Source: Bacillota bacterium
GTDB taxonomy: Bacteria; Bacillota; Clostridia; Lachnospirales; Lachnospiraceae
Length of the DNA stretch: 64,000 nucleotides
Direction of reading: 5' to 3'
Assembly (NCBI GenBank): GCA_023423045.1
Contig: JAFAGA010000043.1
Coordinates: forward strand, 1 to 64,000
The position numbers and the translations under genes were made by a program. Under the pieces are notes generated by a model that worked only from the letters and a program-made list of their open reading frames with translations, had not been told where the DNA came from and did no database searches. This document shows, in pieces, positions 1-8,071 of this stretch. Position 1 is the first letter of the stretch. Each line of letters starts with the position of its first letter.

Positions 1-167
1 TGGTAGAAGTAATAAAAACTGCAAGGAAAACAAATCAATTCCTTTAAAAACCTTGCCTCTATTTTACCATAAAACGACGAAAAAGTCAGCAAAATCAATG
101 GTCTCAAGTCTGCTCAGCAGACACTAATTAAAGATTCTTTATTTCGAGTAAAATAATATATTTGAGT

Positions 168-202
168 GGGTCACAGGAGGGGTTCAAGGATTCCTGTGAC
201 CC
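168..202. terminator. Hairpin, possible terminator upstream of pilus operon
   Basis: An 11-bp perfect inverted repeat (GGGTCACAGGA at 168-178 and its complement at 192-202) encloses a 13-nt loop. It is followed by TTGTTAT, a weak T-rich tail. It probably ends transcription of a gene to the left of the window. No coding sequence can be supported in bases 1-368. Confidence 0.4.
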
Positions 203-296
203 TTGTTATACTCCTCTATCAGAAAACATCGTGTGAGTAGTATATCAAAGTGTGTAAAGACGCAAGGAAGTCTTCTGTCGAATTTTAACTACAAGG

Positions 297-325
297 TTGA
301 TGGACGAGTAAAAGAATGTTATAAT
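297..325 (+). promoter_or_regulatory. Sigma-A promoter of the pilus operon
   Basis: A TTGATG -35 element (297-302) and a perfect TATAAT -10 element (320-325) are separated by 17 bp. They lie about 45 bp upstream of the first pilus gene, which has its own GGAGG ribosome binding site at 357-361. This is a sequence match only. Confidence 0.5.
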
Positions 326-368
326 TGTTTTATATATTTTACTAAAGTATGGAAGAGGAGGAATATGC

Positions 369-1427
369 TTGAACAATAGAATTGGCAAAACCAAAAGGTT
401 CTCTTCTAGTGAAACATCAGTGTTTTGCGATCAGATTGCAACACTGTTGAACGGCGGAATATCTCTATATGAGGGAGTTTCTATATTAAGTAATGAGATG
501 GAGGATGGGCGGACCAGAGAGCTTCTTCGTGAAATTGAGAAGAACTTGCAAGCCAGAATGAATTTATCTGAAGCGCTTGGCAAGACAGGAGCCTTTCCGG
601 AGTATATGATACATATGGTGAGCGTTGGGGAGACGGCCGGCAGTTTAGAGACGGTCATGCACTCTCTATCGTCTTATTATGAGAGGGAAAGCAAGGTTAA
701 GGCGAGCATCCGTAGTGCAGTAACTTATCCTGCAGTTCTTTTTCTGATGATTGCGGTGATTTTATCGGCGCTGATTTTTCGAATTCTGCCATTGTTTGAG
801 TCCATGTATCAGGAGCTGAATTCGGAGGTTGCAATGACCTCCAATAATCTGATGTCTTTTGGGATGAGGGCTGGTATTACAGCCGCTGCGATTGTCGGAC
901 TTCTGATCCTGATTATGCTGGTTCTTTTTCTTGCATATCGAACAAAGCAAGGAGAAAAGCTGATAAAAGGCATTCTATATAATTTTCCGGCAGTAAAGGG
1001 AATTACCCATCGGATTTCAATTGGAAAGTTTATTTCTTCTATGGCACTGATGCTTCCATCCGGTATGGATACGAGAAAGGCTCTTGAGTTAGCGCAGGAC
1101 ACGATGGATCATCCGGGAGTTTTGGCAAAAGTGAAGGAATGTAAGGAGCTTGTTGAGAAAGGGATATCATTAGAGAATGCGATACAGCAGTCGGATGTGA
1201 TTACTGGAATGGATAGGAACATCATTATTGTTGCAGCGAAAAGCGGCAACATGGATTCGGCCTTTGTTAAGCTGAGCGAGCGTTATAATGATGAAGTTTC
1301 CACCCTGTTGAATAAAACAGCTACCTATGTTGAAACGGCGTTAGTTGTACTTTTGGCGTTATTGATTGGGTTTGTGTTGCTGTCCGTTATGCTGCCGCTG
1401 ATGAATATCATCTCTTCTATTGGATAG
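369..1427 (+). CDS. Type II secretion/type IV pilus inner-membrane platform protein (GspF/PilC family)
   Basis: This is the polytopic membrane platform on which pilin-like subunits are assembled by the cytoplasmic ATPases of type IV pili or type II secretion. The 352-residue length is close to the family norm. Two F domains are seen, at about residues 15-138 and 215-345. Membrane segments lie at about 118-140, 168-190 and 328-350. The first domain carries the family-typical QIATLLNGGISLYEG and SVGETAGSLE motifs. Translation begins at a TTG, chosen because GGAGG sits 7 bp upstream and the nearby ATG at 365 runs into an early stop. It is first in an operon ending with a PilT-like ATPase. No GspE/PilB-type assembly ATPase is in the window, so it must lie elsewhere or upstream. 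Confidence 0.9.
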   Translation: MNNRIGKTKRFSSSETSVFCDQIATLLNGGISLYEGVSILSNEMEDGRTRELLREIEKNLQARMNLSEALGKTGAFPEYMIHMVSVGETAGSLETVMHSLSSYYERESKVKASIRSAVTYPAVLFLMIAVILSALIFRILPLFESMYQELNSEVAMTSNNLMSFGMRAGITAAAIVGLLILIMLVLFLAYRTKQGEKLIKGILYNFPAVKGITHRISIGKFISSMALMLPSGMDTRKALELAQDTMDHPGVLAKVKECKELVEKGISLENAIQQSDVITGMDRNIIIVAAKSGNMDSAFVKLSERYNDEVSTLLNKTATYVETALVVLLALLIGFVLLSVMLPLMNIISSIG

Positions 1428-1452
1428 TGTAAGTTAGGGGATAGGTGTTGCC

Positions 1453-1776
1453 ATGAAGAATTTAAAAGAACGAAAAATAAAATATCTTTTGGGCGGTATC
1501 ATAATGCCGGTTGGAGTATCGATCCTGCTATTGATGCTTTTTTGGGGAGGGCTCTTTCGAATTAACCGTATTAGCCGGGAGCAAGAGCTGATATTGACAA
1601 GGCAGGCAATCCGTAAAGCTGCGATACAGTGCTATGCCATTGAAGGAATGTATCCGGCACAGTTATCTTATCTTGAGGAGAATTATTATTTGAGCATAGA
1701 TACAAAACATTATTATGTCGTTTATAATTGTGTCTCGTCAAACTTTATGCCTGAGATAGAAGTATTTGAAAGATAA
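1453..1776 (+). CDS. Small single-pass pilin-like protein of the pilus operon
   Basis: This 107-residue protein has a short basic N-terminus, one membrane segment at about residues 13-32 and an extracellular domain. The region RKAAIQCYAIEGMYP and the following segment resemble the alpha-helix-to-loop part of GspG/type IV pilin-like proteins, but no canonical prepilin peptidase site (G before FTLIE) is visible. It lies 25 bp downstream of the platform gene and upstream of three more single-pass proteins, so a structural or minor-pilin role is inferred. I do not recognise a named family. Confidence 0.65.
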   Translation: MKNLKERKIKYLLGGIIMPVGVSILLLMLFWGGLFRINRISREQELILTRQAIRKAAIQCYAIEGMYPAQLSYLEENYYLSIDTKHYYVVYNCVSSNFMPEIEVFER

Positions 1777-1859
1777 AGGCGAAAGGAACGAAACAATATA
1801 TTATCGGAACCAAAATCATGTTTCGATAATCGGGATGCACGGCGCAAGTACGGCGCCTT

Positions 1860-1890
1860 TTATCAGAAGTTAAAGTACAACTTCTGATAA
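1860..1890. other. 12-bp perfect hairpin between pilus genes
   Basis: Arms 1860-1871 and 1879-1890 are perfectly complementary around a 7-nt loop. Just upstream lie a GGCGC/GCGCC stem ending in TTTT (about 1841-1860) and an ATTATCG/CGATAAT pair (about 1799-1830). The 141-bp gap therefore holds three stems. They could act as an attenuator or an RNA-processing site that sets the ratio of upstream to downstream pilus proteins. Confidence 0.4.
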
Positions 1891-1917
1891 CCTATATTAT
1901 AAGAATGGAGGTAGCCT

Positions 1918-2400
1918 ATGGATAAACAGCAAAAGATTTGGATGGTGAATCTGGTCAGTGTTCTTCTTGTCATTGGCGTGTTTATCCTTGCCTCTCTCAT
2001 GCTGGTTAATGTGGGTATCGGAGCATATAAGAATATTGTATTGACGACAAATGACAATTTTCAGCTTCGAACCTCCCTATCCTATGTCGCCACAAAAGTG
2101 CGGCAGACGGATACGGTGAATTTGTTGTATATAGAGGAAAAAGAGGGGGTATCTGTTCTGGTTCTGGGAGAGGAGATTGACGGTGAACGTTATGAAACAC
2201 TGATCTATCCCTACAAAGGATATTTATGTGAGCTTTATCGGGAAGCCGGAATGGACTATGACCTGAGCTACGGTGTTCCGGCCATTGAGATAGACCAATT
2301 CCATATAATGCTGACGGATGACGGTCTCCTGCAGATGGTAGCCAGGAACAAAGCCGGTGAGTCGGAGGAATTGCTGATCTATCCAAGAACAGGAGGCTGA
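1918..2400 (+). CDS. DUF4860-type pilin-like protein
   Basis: This 160-residue protein has one N-terminal membrane segment (about residues 10-33) followed by an extracytoplasmic domain rich in beta-strand pattern. It resembles the DUF4860 proteins found next to GspF and PilT genes in Clostridia, which are of unknown function. A GGAGG site at 1906-1910 fixes the ATG start. Its place among single-pass proteins of similar size suggests a minor pilin or pilus-initiation role, which is inference from context. Confidence 0.65.
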   Translation: MDKQQKIWMVNLVSVLLVIGVFILASLMLVNVGIGAYKNIVLTTNDNFQLRTSLSYVATKVRQTDTVNLLYIEEKEGVSVLVLGEEIDGERYETLIYPYKGYLCELYREAGMDYDLSYGVPAIEIDQFHIMLTDDGLLQMVARNKAGESEELLIYPRTGG

Positions 2401-2535
2401 TTGTCAGAACGGAGGAAGAGTGAAAGATAATGCTGTTCACTCGTAAAGAACTCCAGCATGAATTCGTTTGGGAATTCACCGAATTTCTTTCAGGTAATGT
2501 TTGAGATGGCGTAGAACGCCATTATGGAGGTAATT

Positions 2536-3003
2536 ATGAATAGCTATAAAGCCTCAAGATCATTTAGAATAGTTATGATAGAATTTGTTCTGATGCTGGG
2601 GATATTTGCGATCGTAGGGGTCATTATCGTGAAAATGTTTCTCTCGGCGGACGCTATGTCGAAAGAAGCAGAGGATTACAGCAAGGCTGTGATTAAGACG
2701 GAAAGCATAGCCGAACGCCTGAAGGGAAGCTCTTCCTTCCAAGAGGTGCTGGACGAGCTGGGGATGGAGAAAATATCCGACCCGGACCAGCTTCTCTATC
2801 GTACCTATTATGGACGGGATTGGGAGCCATCGGATGAAACGGGTGTGTATGAGATTGTCATTCGTCTGGAATATGTACCTGGCAGTTCCGGGCATCTTGA
2901 GCAGGCAGAGATTACATCGACCAGGGTAAAGGGGCGTAAGATCGGCAAGGAGACTTCTGTCAGCCTATGCAGACTGAGTGTCAGTAAGTTTGTTCCTAAT
3001 TAG
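2536..3003 (+). CDS. Pilin-like single-pass protein
   Basis: The protein is 155 residues with a hydrophobic N-terminal helix at about residues 9-33. The segment FRIVMIEFVLML has the look of a prepilin helix, including a Glu in roughly the place of the conserved pilin Glu5. The usual Gly before the helix is absent. An ATG at 2524 in the same frame is rejected because the GGAGG at 2526-2530 is inside it and sits 5 bp from the ATG at 2536. It is not assigned to a named family. The operon context points to a minor pilin. Confidence 0.65.
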   Translation: MNSYKASRSFRIVMIEFVLMLGIFAIVGVIIVKMFLSADAMSKEAEDYSKAVIKTESIAERLKGSSSFQEVLDELGMEKISDPDQLLYRTYYGRDWEPSDETGVYEIVIRLEYVPGSSGHLEQAEITSTRVKGRKIGKETSVSLCRLSVSKFVPN

Positions 3004-3006
3004 TTT

Positions 3007-3540
3007 ATGCTATCGCTGGTGTGCGGTAGATATGGAAAGGATAGATCCGGTATGGGCAGCAAAGAAGGCATTCGTATCAATATTGGCGGAACATCCATCC
3101 TTGTTCTGCTGTTAGTAATTTTATTGACAGTCTTCGGAGTGCTGTCGATTCGCACCTCCTATCATGAATGGAGGTTGTCGCAGAAAACGGCGGCTAATGC
3201 GGAAGAATACTATCATGCAGATTCCATAGCAGAAGAGAGGCTGATGGAGCTGAGCGAGCTTCTTACCCGGCTTGAGTGGAGCGGTTCCCCGGAGCAATGG
3301 AAGGAGCTGGAGACAGCGGCTGCAGAGCTTGGGTGGGTTACATCAGTGAAGCAGCAAACAGGGATTGTTACATATGAGGTTGTGATGAATGAGGCTTCGA
3401 CGCTTAAGATAGAGGTTGCACCCGAGCCCGGGGGCTTGGTTCCTCACCTTTCAATTATCAGCTGGAAGATGGTAACGAAGGAGCAGGGGGATTACAATTT
3501 GGATGAAATTGAAATTTGGGATGGTACATTTGACGAATAG
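3007..3540 (+). CDS. Pilus-operon single-pass protein of unknown function
   Basis: The reading frame encodes up to 177 residues. A membrane segment lies at about residues 30-48 (SILVLLLVILLTVFGVL) and is followed by a helical, Glu-rich extracellular part. The start is uncertain: ATG at 3007 follows the previous stop by 3 bp, while ATG at 3052 would shorten the cytoplasmic tail to a more usual length. It lies 11 bp upstream of the PilT-like gene. Its topology matches other pilus-cluster accessory proteins, but no family is recognised. Confidence 0.6.
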   Translation: MLSLVCGRYGKDRSGMGSKEGIRINIGGTSILVLLLVILLTVFGVLSIRTSYHEWRLSQKTAANAEEYYHADSIAEERLMELSELLTRLEWSGSPEQWKELETAAAELGWVTSVKQQTGIVTYEVVMNEASTLKIEVAPEPGGLVPHLSIISWKMVTKEQGDYNLDEIEIWDGTFDE

Positions 3541-3551
3541 GGAGGAAGGCA

Positions 3552-4607
3552 ATGGAACTGAAGGATATTCTATCGGATGCCGTAAGGCAGGATGCATCTG
3601 ATATTTTTCTAGTCACAGGCAGGCCGGTATCCTTTAAAATAAAAGGCATCATTGTACAGCAAAATGAGGATCGGCTGAAACCGGAGGATTCCCTTTCTCT
3701 TGTGGATGCGATGTATGCGATGTCAGGAGGCCGGGAGACCGGGCATCGAGACGGCGGTGATGATGATTTTGCATTTGCATTAGCCGGTGTAGGAAGATTT
3801 CGTGTGAATATATACAAGCAAAGGGGTACCTGGAGTGCAGTGCTGCGGGTGGTTGCCTTTCAGATGCAGGAACTGGAGCAGATGGGGATTCCTCAGAGGG
3901 TAATTGAACTGGGTAACCTGACGAAGGGACTGGTTCTGGTCACCGGTACAGCCGGAAGCGGTAAAAGTACCACCATGACCTATATCATTGACTACATCAA
4001 TAAGAACAGGAATTGTCATATATTGACACTGGAGGATCCCATTGAATATCTGCATAAGCATGGGAACAGCATCGTCAGTCAGAGGGAGATCGGCATTGAT
4101 TCACCCTCCTATAATAAGGCATTGAGGGCGGCGATGAGAGAATCACCGGATGTTATTTTTATCGGGGAGATGAGAGATCATGAGACGATTGAGATTGCGA
4201 TGACGGCTGCAGAGACAGGACATCTTGTGTTCTCCACCCTGCATACCATCGGTGCGGCCAACACCATTGACCGTATTATCGATGTCTTTCCTCCCAATCA
4301 GCAGCTTCAGATTCGTTTTCAGTTATCTATGGTGCTGAAGGCAATTGTGTCACAGCAGCTGCTCAGGGGCTATGATGGTCTGGTACCTGCATTTGAGGTG
4401 CTGGAAGCCAATAGTGCCGTAAGGACAATGATACGCGATGGGAAAGTACATCAAATTGATTCCGTAATCCTGGCTTCTTCCCAGGGGGGCATGAAGTCAA
4501 TGGATCAAAGTATCCTGGAGTTGTATCAGGCAAAGAAAATTGATGCCGATACGGCATTAACCTATTGTATTAATGCGGAATTGATGAAAAGAAGTATGGA
4601 GATGTGA
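3552..4607 (+). CDS. pilT: PilT-like type IV pilus retraction ATPase
   Basis: This is a hexameric cytoplasmic ATPase of the GspE/PilT family, which depolymerises pili to drive retraction. All diagnostic motifs are present in the 351 residues: Walker A GTAGSGKS at about 132-139, the Asp box around 157-168 (ILTLEDPIEYLH), Walker B VIFIGEMRD at 201-209 and the His box TGHLVFSTLHT at 222-232. The N-terminal PAS-like region fits PilT. The length also matches PilT rather than the longer PilB/GspE. A GGAGG site lies 6 bp before the ATG. It is the last gene of the pilus operon. Confidence 0.9.
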   Translation: MELKDILSDAVRQDASDIFLVTGRPVSFKIKGIIVQQNEDRLKPEDSLSLVDAMYAMSGGRETGHRDGGDDDFAFALAGVGRFRVNIYKQRGTWSAVLRVVAFQMQELEQMGIPQRVIELGNLTKGLVLVTGTAGSGKSTTMTYIIDYINKNRNCHILTLEDPIEYLHKHGNSIVSQREIGIDSPSYNKALRAAMRESPDVIFIGEMRDHETIEIAMTAAETGHLVFSTLHTIGAANTIDRIIDVFPPNQQLQIRFQLSMVLKAIVSQQLLRGYDGLVPAFEVLEANSAVRTMIRDGKVHQIDSVILASSQGGMKSMDQSILELYQAKKIDADTALTYCINAELMKRSMEM

Positions 4608-4643
4608 TAATAAAAGTAACGGAGGTACTTACACATAAAGAAA

Positions 4644-4662
4644 CCATGCAGTAAATGCATGG
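4644..4662. other. Small hairpin after pilT
   Basis: CCATGCA (4644-4650) and TGCATGG (4656-4662) form a 7-bp stem with a 5-nt loop between pilT and the transglutaminase gene. No T-run follows, so it is not a classical terminator. Confidence 0.25.
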
Positions 4663-4690
4663 ATGATTTGCAAAGGAAGGTGAGTCTGGT

Positions 4691-5509
4691 ATGGAGAGAA
4701 AGATAAACATTGTGCTTCGCTGTGCAATATTTTTCCTGCTGTTGTCAGCTTTTTTCTGCCTGCCTTCGGATAGGGCAATGGCATCTGATCTGTTAAAGGA
4801 TAACAAGAACGGAGTTTTAACCATAAGCTATGAGAATAAGGATAACGCTAAGATGAAGATTGCGGTTACCAAGGGAGATAAAAACTATTACTATGACCTG
4901 GGTAAGGGCAAGAACAGTATCGATATTCCATTGACCATGGGGAATGGAACCTACTCTATCCGTATCTGCAAGAATATTACCGGCAATAAATACAGCGTCA
5001 TTGAGAGCCAGGAATTTAAGTTGGAACTGCAGAATGAGGATGAGGTATACCTTCATTCCAATGTAATTGTAAATTATGATTTAGACTATGCGGCAATTAC
5101 CAAAGCGGAACAGTTGACGAAGGATTGTAAGTCAGAGCAGGAAAAAGTAGAAGTGATCTATAATTATGTTGTAAAAAACTTTAACTATGATTATGAGAAG
5201 CTGGAGGATCTTCAGTCTGGATATATTCCGGATATCAAAATTATATATAAGAATAAGAAGGGGATCTGCTATGATATCTCCGCAGTAATCGCATCCATGC
5301 TGCGCAGCCAGGGGGTACATGTCAGGCTGGTGACCGGATATACCCCCAATATATCGGTATATCATGCCTGGAATGTGATTTATGACAGTAAGAAAAATAA
5401 ATGGTATACGGTGGATGCTACCTACGATATCGGAAAGCGCGCCGCCAAGAAGAAATACAGTATGGTGAAAAAAGCAAGCGAATATAAGGATATTCTTTAT
5501 CAGTATTAA
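4691..5509 (+). CDS. Secreted transglutaminase-like (cysteine protease fold) protein
   Basis: The 272-residue protein begins with a signal peptide or signal anchor (hydrophobic residues about 8-25). A middle beta-rich segment follows, then a transglutaminase-like domain at about 140-250. The catalytic triad can be read as Cys193 (KGICYDIS), His225 (YHAWN) and Asp242 (TVDATYD). Family members act on peptides or cell-wall polymers, but the substrate here is unknown. The gene starts 83 bp after pilT on the same strand and may be co-transcribed. A role in surface or pilus processing is possible but not shown. Confidence 0.8.
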   Translation: MERKINIVLRCAIFFLLLSAFFCLPSDRAMASDLLKDNKNGVLTISYENKDNAKMKIAVTKGDKNYYYDLGKGKNSIDIPLTMGNGTYSIRICKNITGNKYSVIESQEFKLELQNEDEVYLHSNVIVNYDLDYAAITKAEQLTKDCKSEQEKVEVIYNYVVKNFNYDYEKLEDLQSGYIPDIKIIYKNKKGICYDISAVIASMLRSQGVHVRLVTGYTPNISVYHAWNVIYDSKKNKWYTVDATYDIGKRAAKKKYSMVKKASEYKDILYQY

Positions 5510-5797
5510 TTATGAGAGAGGTTGCAGGAGTTCTCGTTAAATCAATGAATATTGGTGCAATAATAATATGCCGATTTAATTAAATCTTATAATTCAAGAC
5601 AGTGAAAGGGAATAGATTAATGAGTATAAGAATATTACATGTGAAAAGTTTTAGTAGAGAGCTCCATGCAATTCTTTCATATCATTATTGAGATGTATGG
5701 AGCGTCATCATAGATACAGGTAAAATAATTGGATAGAGAAGAATTGCATTTTAATATAAGTTTTATACATTCTTATAATTAAAGGAGCAATTCAAAA

Positions 5798-6328
5798 ATG
5801 AAAATAGAGATAAAATTATCTGACAACAGGGATGGATTTATAATTAAGAATATGTATCCGCTGTATTTGCATGATATTTCGGGAATCCATGGTATTCTGC
5901 CCAATGAGTATGGAATATTTGAGGAGGAGCCAATAAAAACCCTTGCGGAGCAATATGATGTTCAGCAAGTATGGTTTGAAAATCCCAATTTACTATATCC
6001 ATATCTAATCATGGTTGATCATCTGCCGGCAGGCTTCTGCCTTGTGGGAAGCGGGAAATATGTGCCCAGGGAAGTTAATTATTTTGTATATGAGACATTT
6101 CTTTTAAGTCCATTTCGAGGGAAGTCCATCTCATATTATGCTATGATAGAAATTTTTGAAAAACATCGTGGTGAGTGGATGTTTTTTACACATTCTACTG
6201 AAAATAATATTCGTGCGAGAGCCTTTTGGCATAAGACAGTCAGAGATTATACAGAAAACAAATATACTACGGAAGAGAAAATAATAGATGGGATGCCCAA
6301 ATTAGTATTTAGATTTAATAATTTATAG
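5798..6328 (+). CDS. GNAT-family N-acetyltransferase
   Basis: The 176-residue protein has the size and strand/helix order of acetyl-CoA-dependent N-acetyltransferases. A beta-bulge region around ETFLLSPFRGKSISYYA (about residues 99-113) corresponds to the CoA-binding loop. A helix ending FWHKTVRDY then fits the last conserved element. GGAG lies 11 bp upstream of the ATG. The substrate cannot be predicted. The 288-bp gap upstream (5510-5797) is AT-rich and contains a 7-bp inverted repeat (5661-5667 with 5697-5703) but no recognisable gene. Confidence 0.7.
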   Translation: MKIEIKLSDNRDGFIIKNMYPLYLHDISGIHGILPNEYGIFEEEPIKTLAEQYDVQQVWFENPNLLYPYLIMVDHLPAGFCLVGSGKYVPREVNYFVYETFLLSPFRGKSISYYAMIEIFEKHRGEWMFFTHSTENNIRARAFWHKTVRDYTENKYTTEEKIIDGMPKLVFRFNNL

Positions 6329-6344
6329 GTTAGAATTAAAAATA

Positions 6345-6386
6345 AAGCACTCTGCATACACAAAAGGTGGCAGAGTGCTTCTTTTT
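6345..6386 (+). terminator. Rho-independent terminator after the GNAT gene
   Basis: AAGCACTCTGC (6345-6355) pairs with GCAGAGTGCTT (6370-6380) and is followed by CTTTTT. It is a strong stem with a T-run, 16 bp after the acetyltransferase stop codon. Confidence 0.85.
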
Positions 6387-6456
6387 GAACCAAAACAATA
6401 TCGTATGGAGTAATTTGACCGCCTGCTAAATTTGACTTTGAGGCTAAGTGTTCTTG

Positions 6457-7413
6457 TTAGAGCATGGTATTGAGCAATTCGCATTCCTGCTTCAGGTGAC
6501 GAAGGGGACGGTTTATATCATCCCGTGAGAAATCGTCAAACAAGATACTCTCAATAAATTCATAGATATCCTCCAGTCTGCGCCGCAATCTGTAAAATCG
6601 CATTACATCCATATTGATCCGGTAGTCCCTGTGTGCGGTTTGGTAGACGGCCATGAAGTCCTCCCATGCATAATCATAAAAGAACGTTTCAGTAAAAGAA
6701 AAGAGGTCGGCTTCTACCGGAGCAAGCTTTAACCCCTCCCAGTCAATCAGGATAAGATGTTCAGATTGAATCAAATTCCAGCCGTGAATATCTGTATGAC
6801 ACAGGGAATACCGCATTTTAGAATTCTGCAGCAGAGACGCCGTCTTTTGCAGTGTTTCTATGGCTTGGGAAAGCATTGCTGTATAGGGGATGAGCATTTC
6901 TTTTAAATGATCGGCATCTTCTATATTCTTAAGCCGCTCGGTTAAAGTCATGCAAAATGAAATATCAAAAGTTTCACTTAAGCTATTTGTTGGTACAGGT
7001 ATCTCTGCACCATAAAAATGCAGATCAGAAATAATCTTGGCAATTTCGCGTGTCTGCTCCGGCCTCAATGTTTCACTGCCTATGGTTGAGCCTTCGATAA
7101 AGGGAAATACCATGTATAGAAAAGCCGCATCTTCCTTTTTATAAGCGCCATCCCTGGCAAAAATCGGTGCGGTCATTTTCGTGCGAAGTTCTGTGTTTTC
7201 ATGTAACCAAAGAACAACCGGCATATAGCTGTCGATTCGTGCAACCCAGCTTTTTGTAGAAGGTTTGTGCTTATCGTATACCTTCAGAAAATAGTCGCCG
7301 CAATCAGAATGTACTTTCCATGCAGATGCAGACCAGCCTGCGGGAAGCTCCTGGAAAGAACGAGCCTGTATACCATATTCCTTGTGGAGCATTTGTTCCA
7401 TACTTTTATACAT
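6457..7413 (-). CDS. APH-family (aminoglycoside phosphotransferase-like) kinase
   Basis: This 318-residue protein has the choline/aminoglycoside kinase fold. The catalytic loop reads HTDIHGWN at residues 206-213, with Asp208 as the likely base and Asn213 as a metal ligand. The metal-binding Asp224 lies in LIDWEG. The N-terminal lobe has FLKVYD, which matches the ATP-anchoring Lys strand. APH-like proteins phosphorylate antibiotics, spectinomycin-like drugs, sugars or amino alcohols. The substrate cannot be read from sequence, so resistance should not be assumed. It stands alone on the minus strand with a promoter-like element upstream. Confidence 0.8.
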   Translation of the reverse strand: MYKSMEQMLHKEYGIQARSFQELPAGWSASAWKVHSDCGDYFLKVYDKHKPSTKSWVARIDSYMPVVLWLHENTELRTKMTAPIFARDGAYKKEDAAFLYMVFPFIEGSTIGSETLRPEQTREIAKIISDLHFYGAEIPVPTNSLSETFDISFCMTLTERLKNIEDADHLKEMLIPYTAMLSQAIETLQKTASLLQNSKMRYSLCHTDIHGWNLIQSEHLILIDWEGLKLAPVEADLFSFTETFFYDYAWEDFMAVYQTAHRDYRINMDVMRFYRLRRRLEDIYEFIESILFDDFSRDDINRPLRHLKQECELLNTML

Positions 7414-7500
7414 TGAGAATACCTCGTTAAGATTATGTAATAAGAATTCTGTTATTTGTGCTGTAAATAAATTTTTCTATCTGTTTTAATGCTATTAGAA

Positions 7501-7529
7501 ATTATACTACGTTTATCATTGCGTTTCCA
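7501..7529 (-). promoter_or_regulatory. Promoter candidate for the APH-like kinase
   Basis: On the minus strand a TGGAAA -35 element (7524-7529) and a perfect TATAAT -10 element (7501-7506) are spaced by 17 bp. They are about 90 bp upstream of the start codon. Confidence 0.4.
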
Positions 7530-7697
7530 TACCATTTTGTGCATTCTTTGGTGCTTACCTATTTGCAAGAGATATTAAAGCAAAAACTGTTGTTAATATT
7601 AAAAAGGATGAAGTTTATTGCCTTGGTTGTGTCAGGAGCATGAGCAAACTATTTATCAGGTTGTGCTTGGAACTATAATTTACCTATGATAAAGGTA

Positions 7698-7727
7698 TTG
7701 ATTTTCCTTTTTCATTTAAAGTATAAT
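7698..7727 (+). promoter_or_regulatory. Promoter candidate for the 45-residue membrane protein
   Basis: TTGATT (7698-7703) and TATAAT (7722-7727) are separated by 18 bp and lie 80 bp upstream of the small ORF. The rest of 7414-8071 outside this element, the small ORF and a weak AGGGA/TCCCT stem at about 7968-7984 shows no other feature. Confidence 0.45.
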
Positions 7728-7806
7728 GTTACCAACAAGAGGATTTGCAATTGCTGTCAATAATGTCATAATTAAATCATTGTATAAATAAGAGGGGAGA
7801 AATTAG

Positions 7807-7944
7807 ATGAATAGTGTATTAGGAATTTGGTCCTTAGTGGCTATAATTGTTTATGGAGCAATGATATTCATAGTTATTGAGGTAGTATATGCTTTGTTTT
7901 TAGCAATTAAAGCATTGAAAATATATATCCAAAAAAATTCTTGA
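7807..7944 (+). CDS. Small single-pass membrane protein, 45 residues
   Basis: The ORF encodes 45 residues, nearly all of which form one long hydrophobic helix (about residues 6-36), ending in a basic tail (IKALKIYIQKNS). A GGGGAG ribosome binding site 7-8 bp upstream and a promoter-like element at 7698-7727 support expression. No family is recognised. Size and topology fit small stress-response or toxin-like membrane peptides, but nothing here identifies which. No antitoxin partner is evident. Confidence 0.5.
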   Translation: MNSVLGIWSLVAIIVYGAMIFIVIEVVYALFLAIKALKIYIQKNS

Positions 7945-8071
7945 TCTGAACGAATTGTGGAACCAAGGAGGGATTTAAACTCCCTTTTAACGCTATAATG
8001 ACGATTGCAAAAATTTGCAGGAAATTGGTTGAAGCAGACGGACGGCTTCTCAATTTATTTAGGAGAAAAGC

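Noticed and set aside
225..310. Possible c-di-GMP-I (GEMM) riboswitch upstream of the pilus operon (GACGCAAGG, later AAGGTTGATGG)
   Set aside because: The first hairpin of the aptamer cannot be drawn and only scattered bases match. The 3' part coincides with the -35 box of a good promoter, which would place the aptamer outside the transcript.
2430..2504. 24-codon ORF (ATG 2430) between two pilus genes
   Set aside because: The spacing to the nearest GGAGG is too long (about 14 bp) and the frame is too short to judge. The region also contains inverted repeats that explain its composition.
5661..5703. GCTCCAT/ATGGAGC inverted repeat in the 5510-5797 gap
   Set aside because: The 29-nt loop and lack of a T-run make it a poor terminator. 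A 7-bp match in AT-rich DNA can arise by chance.
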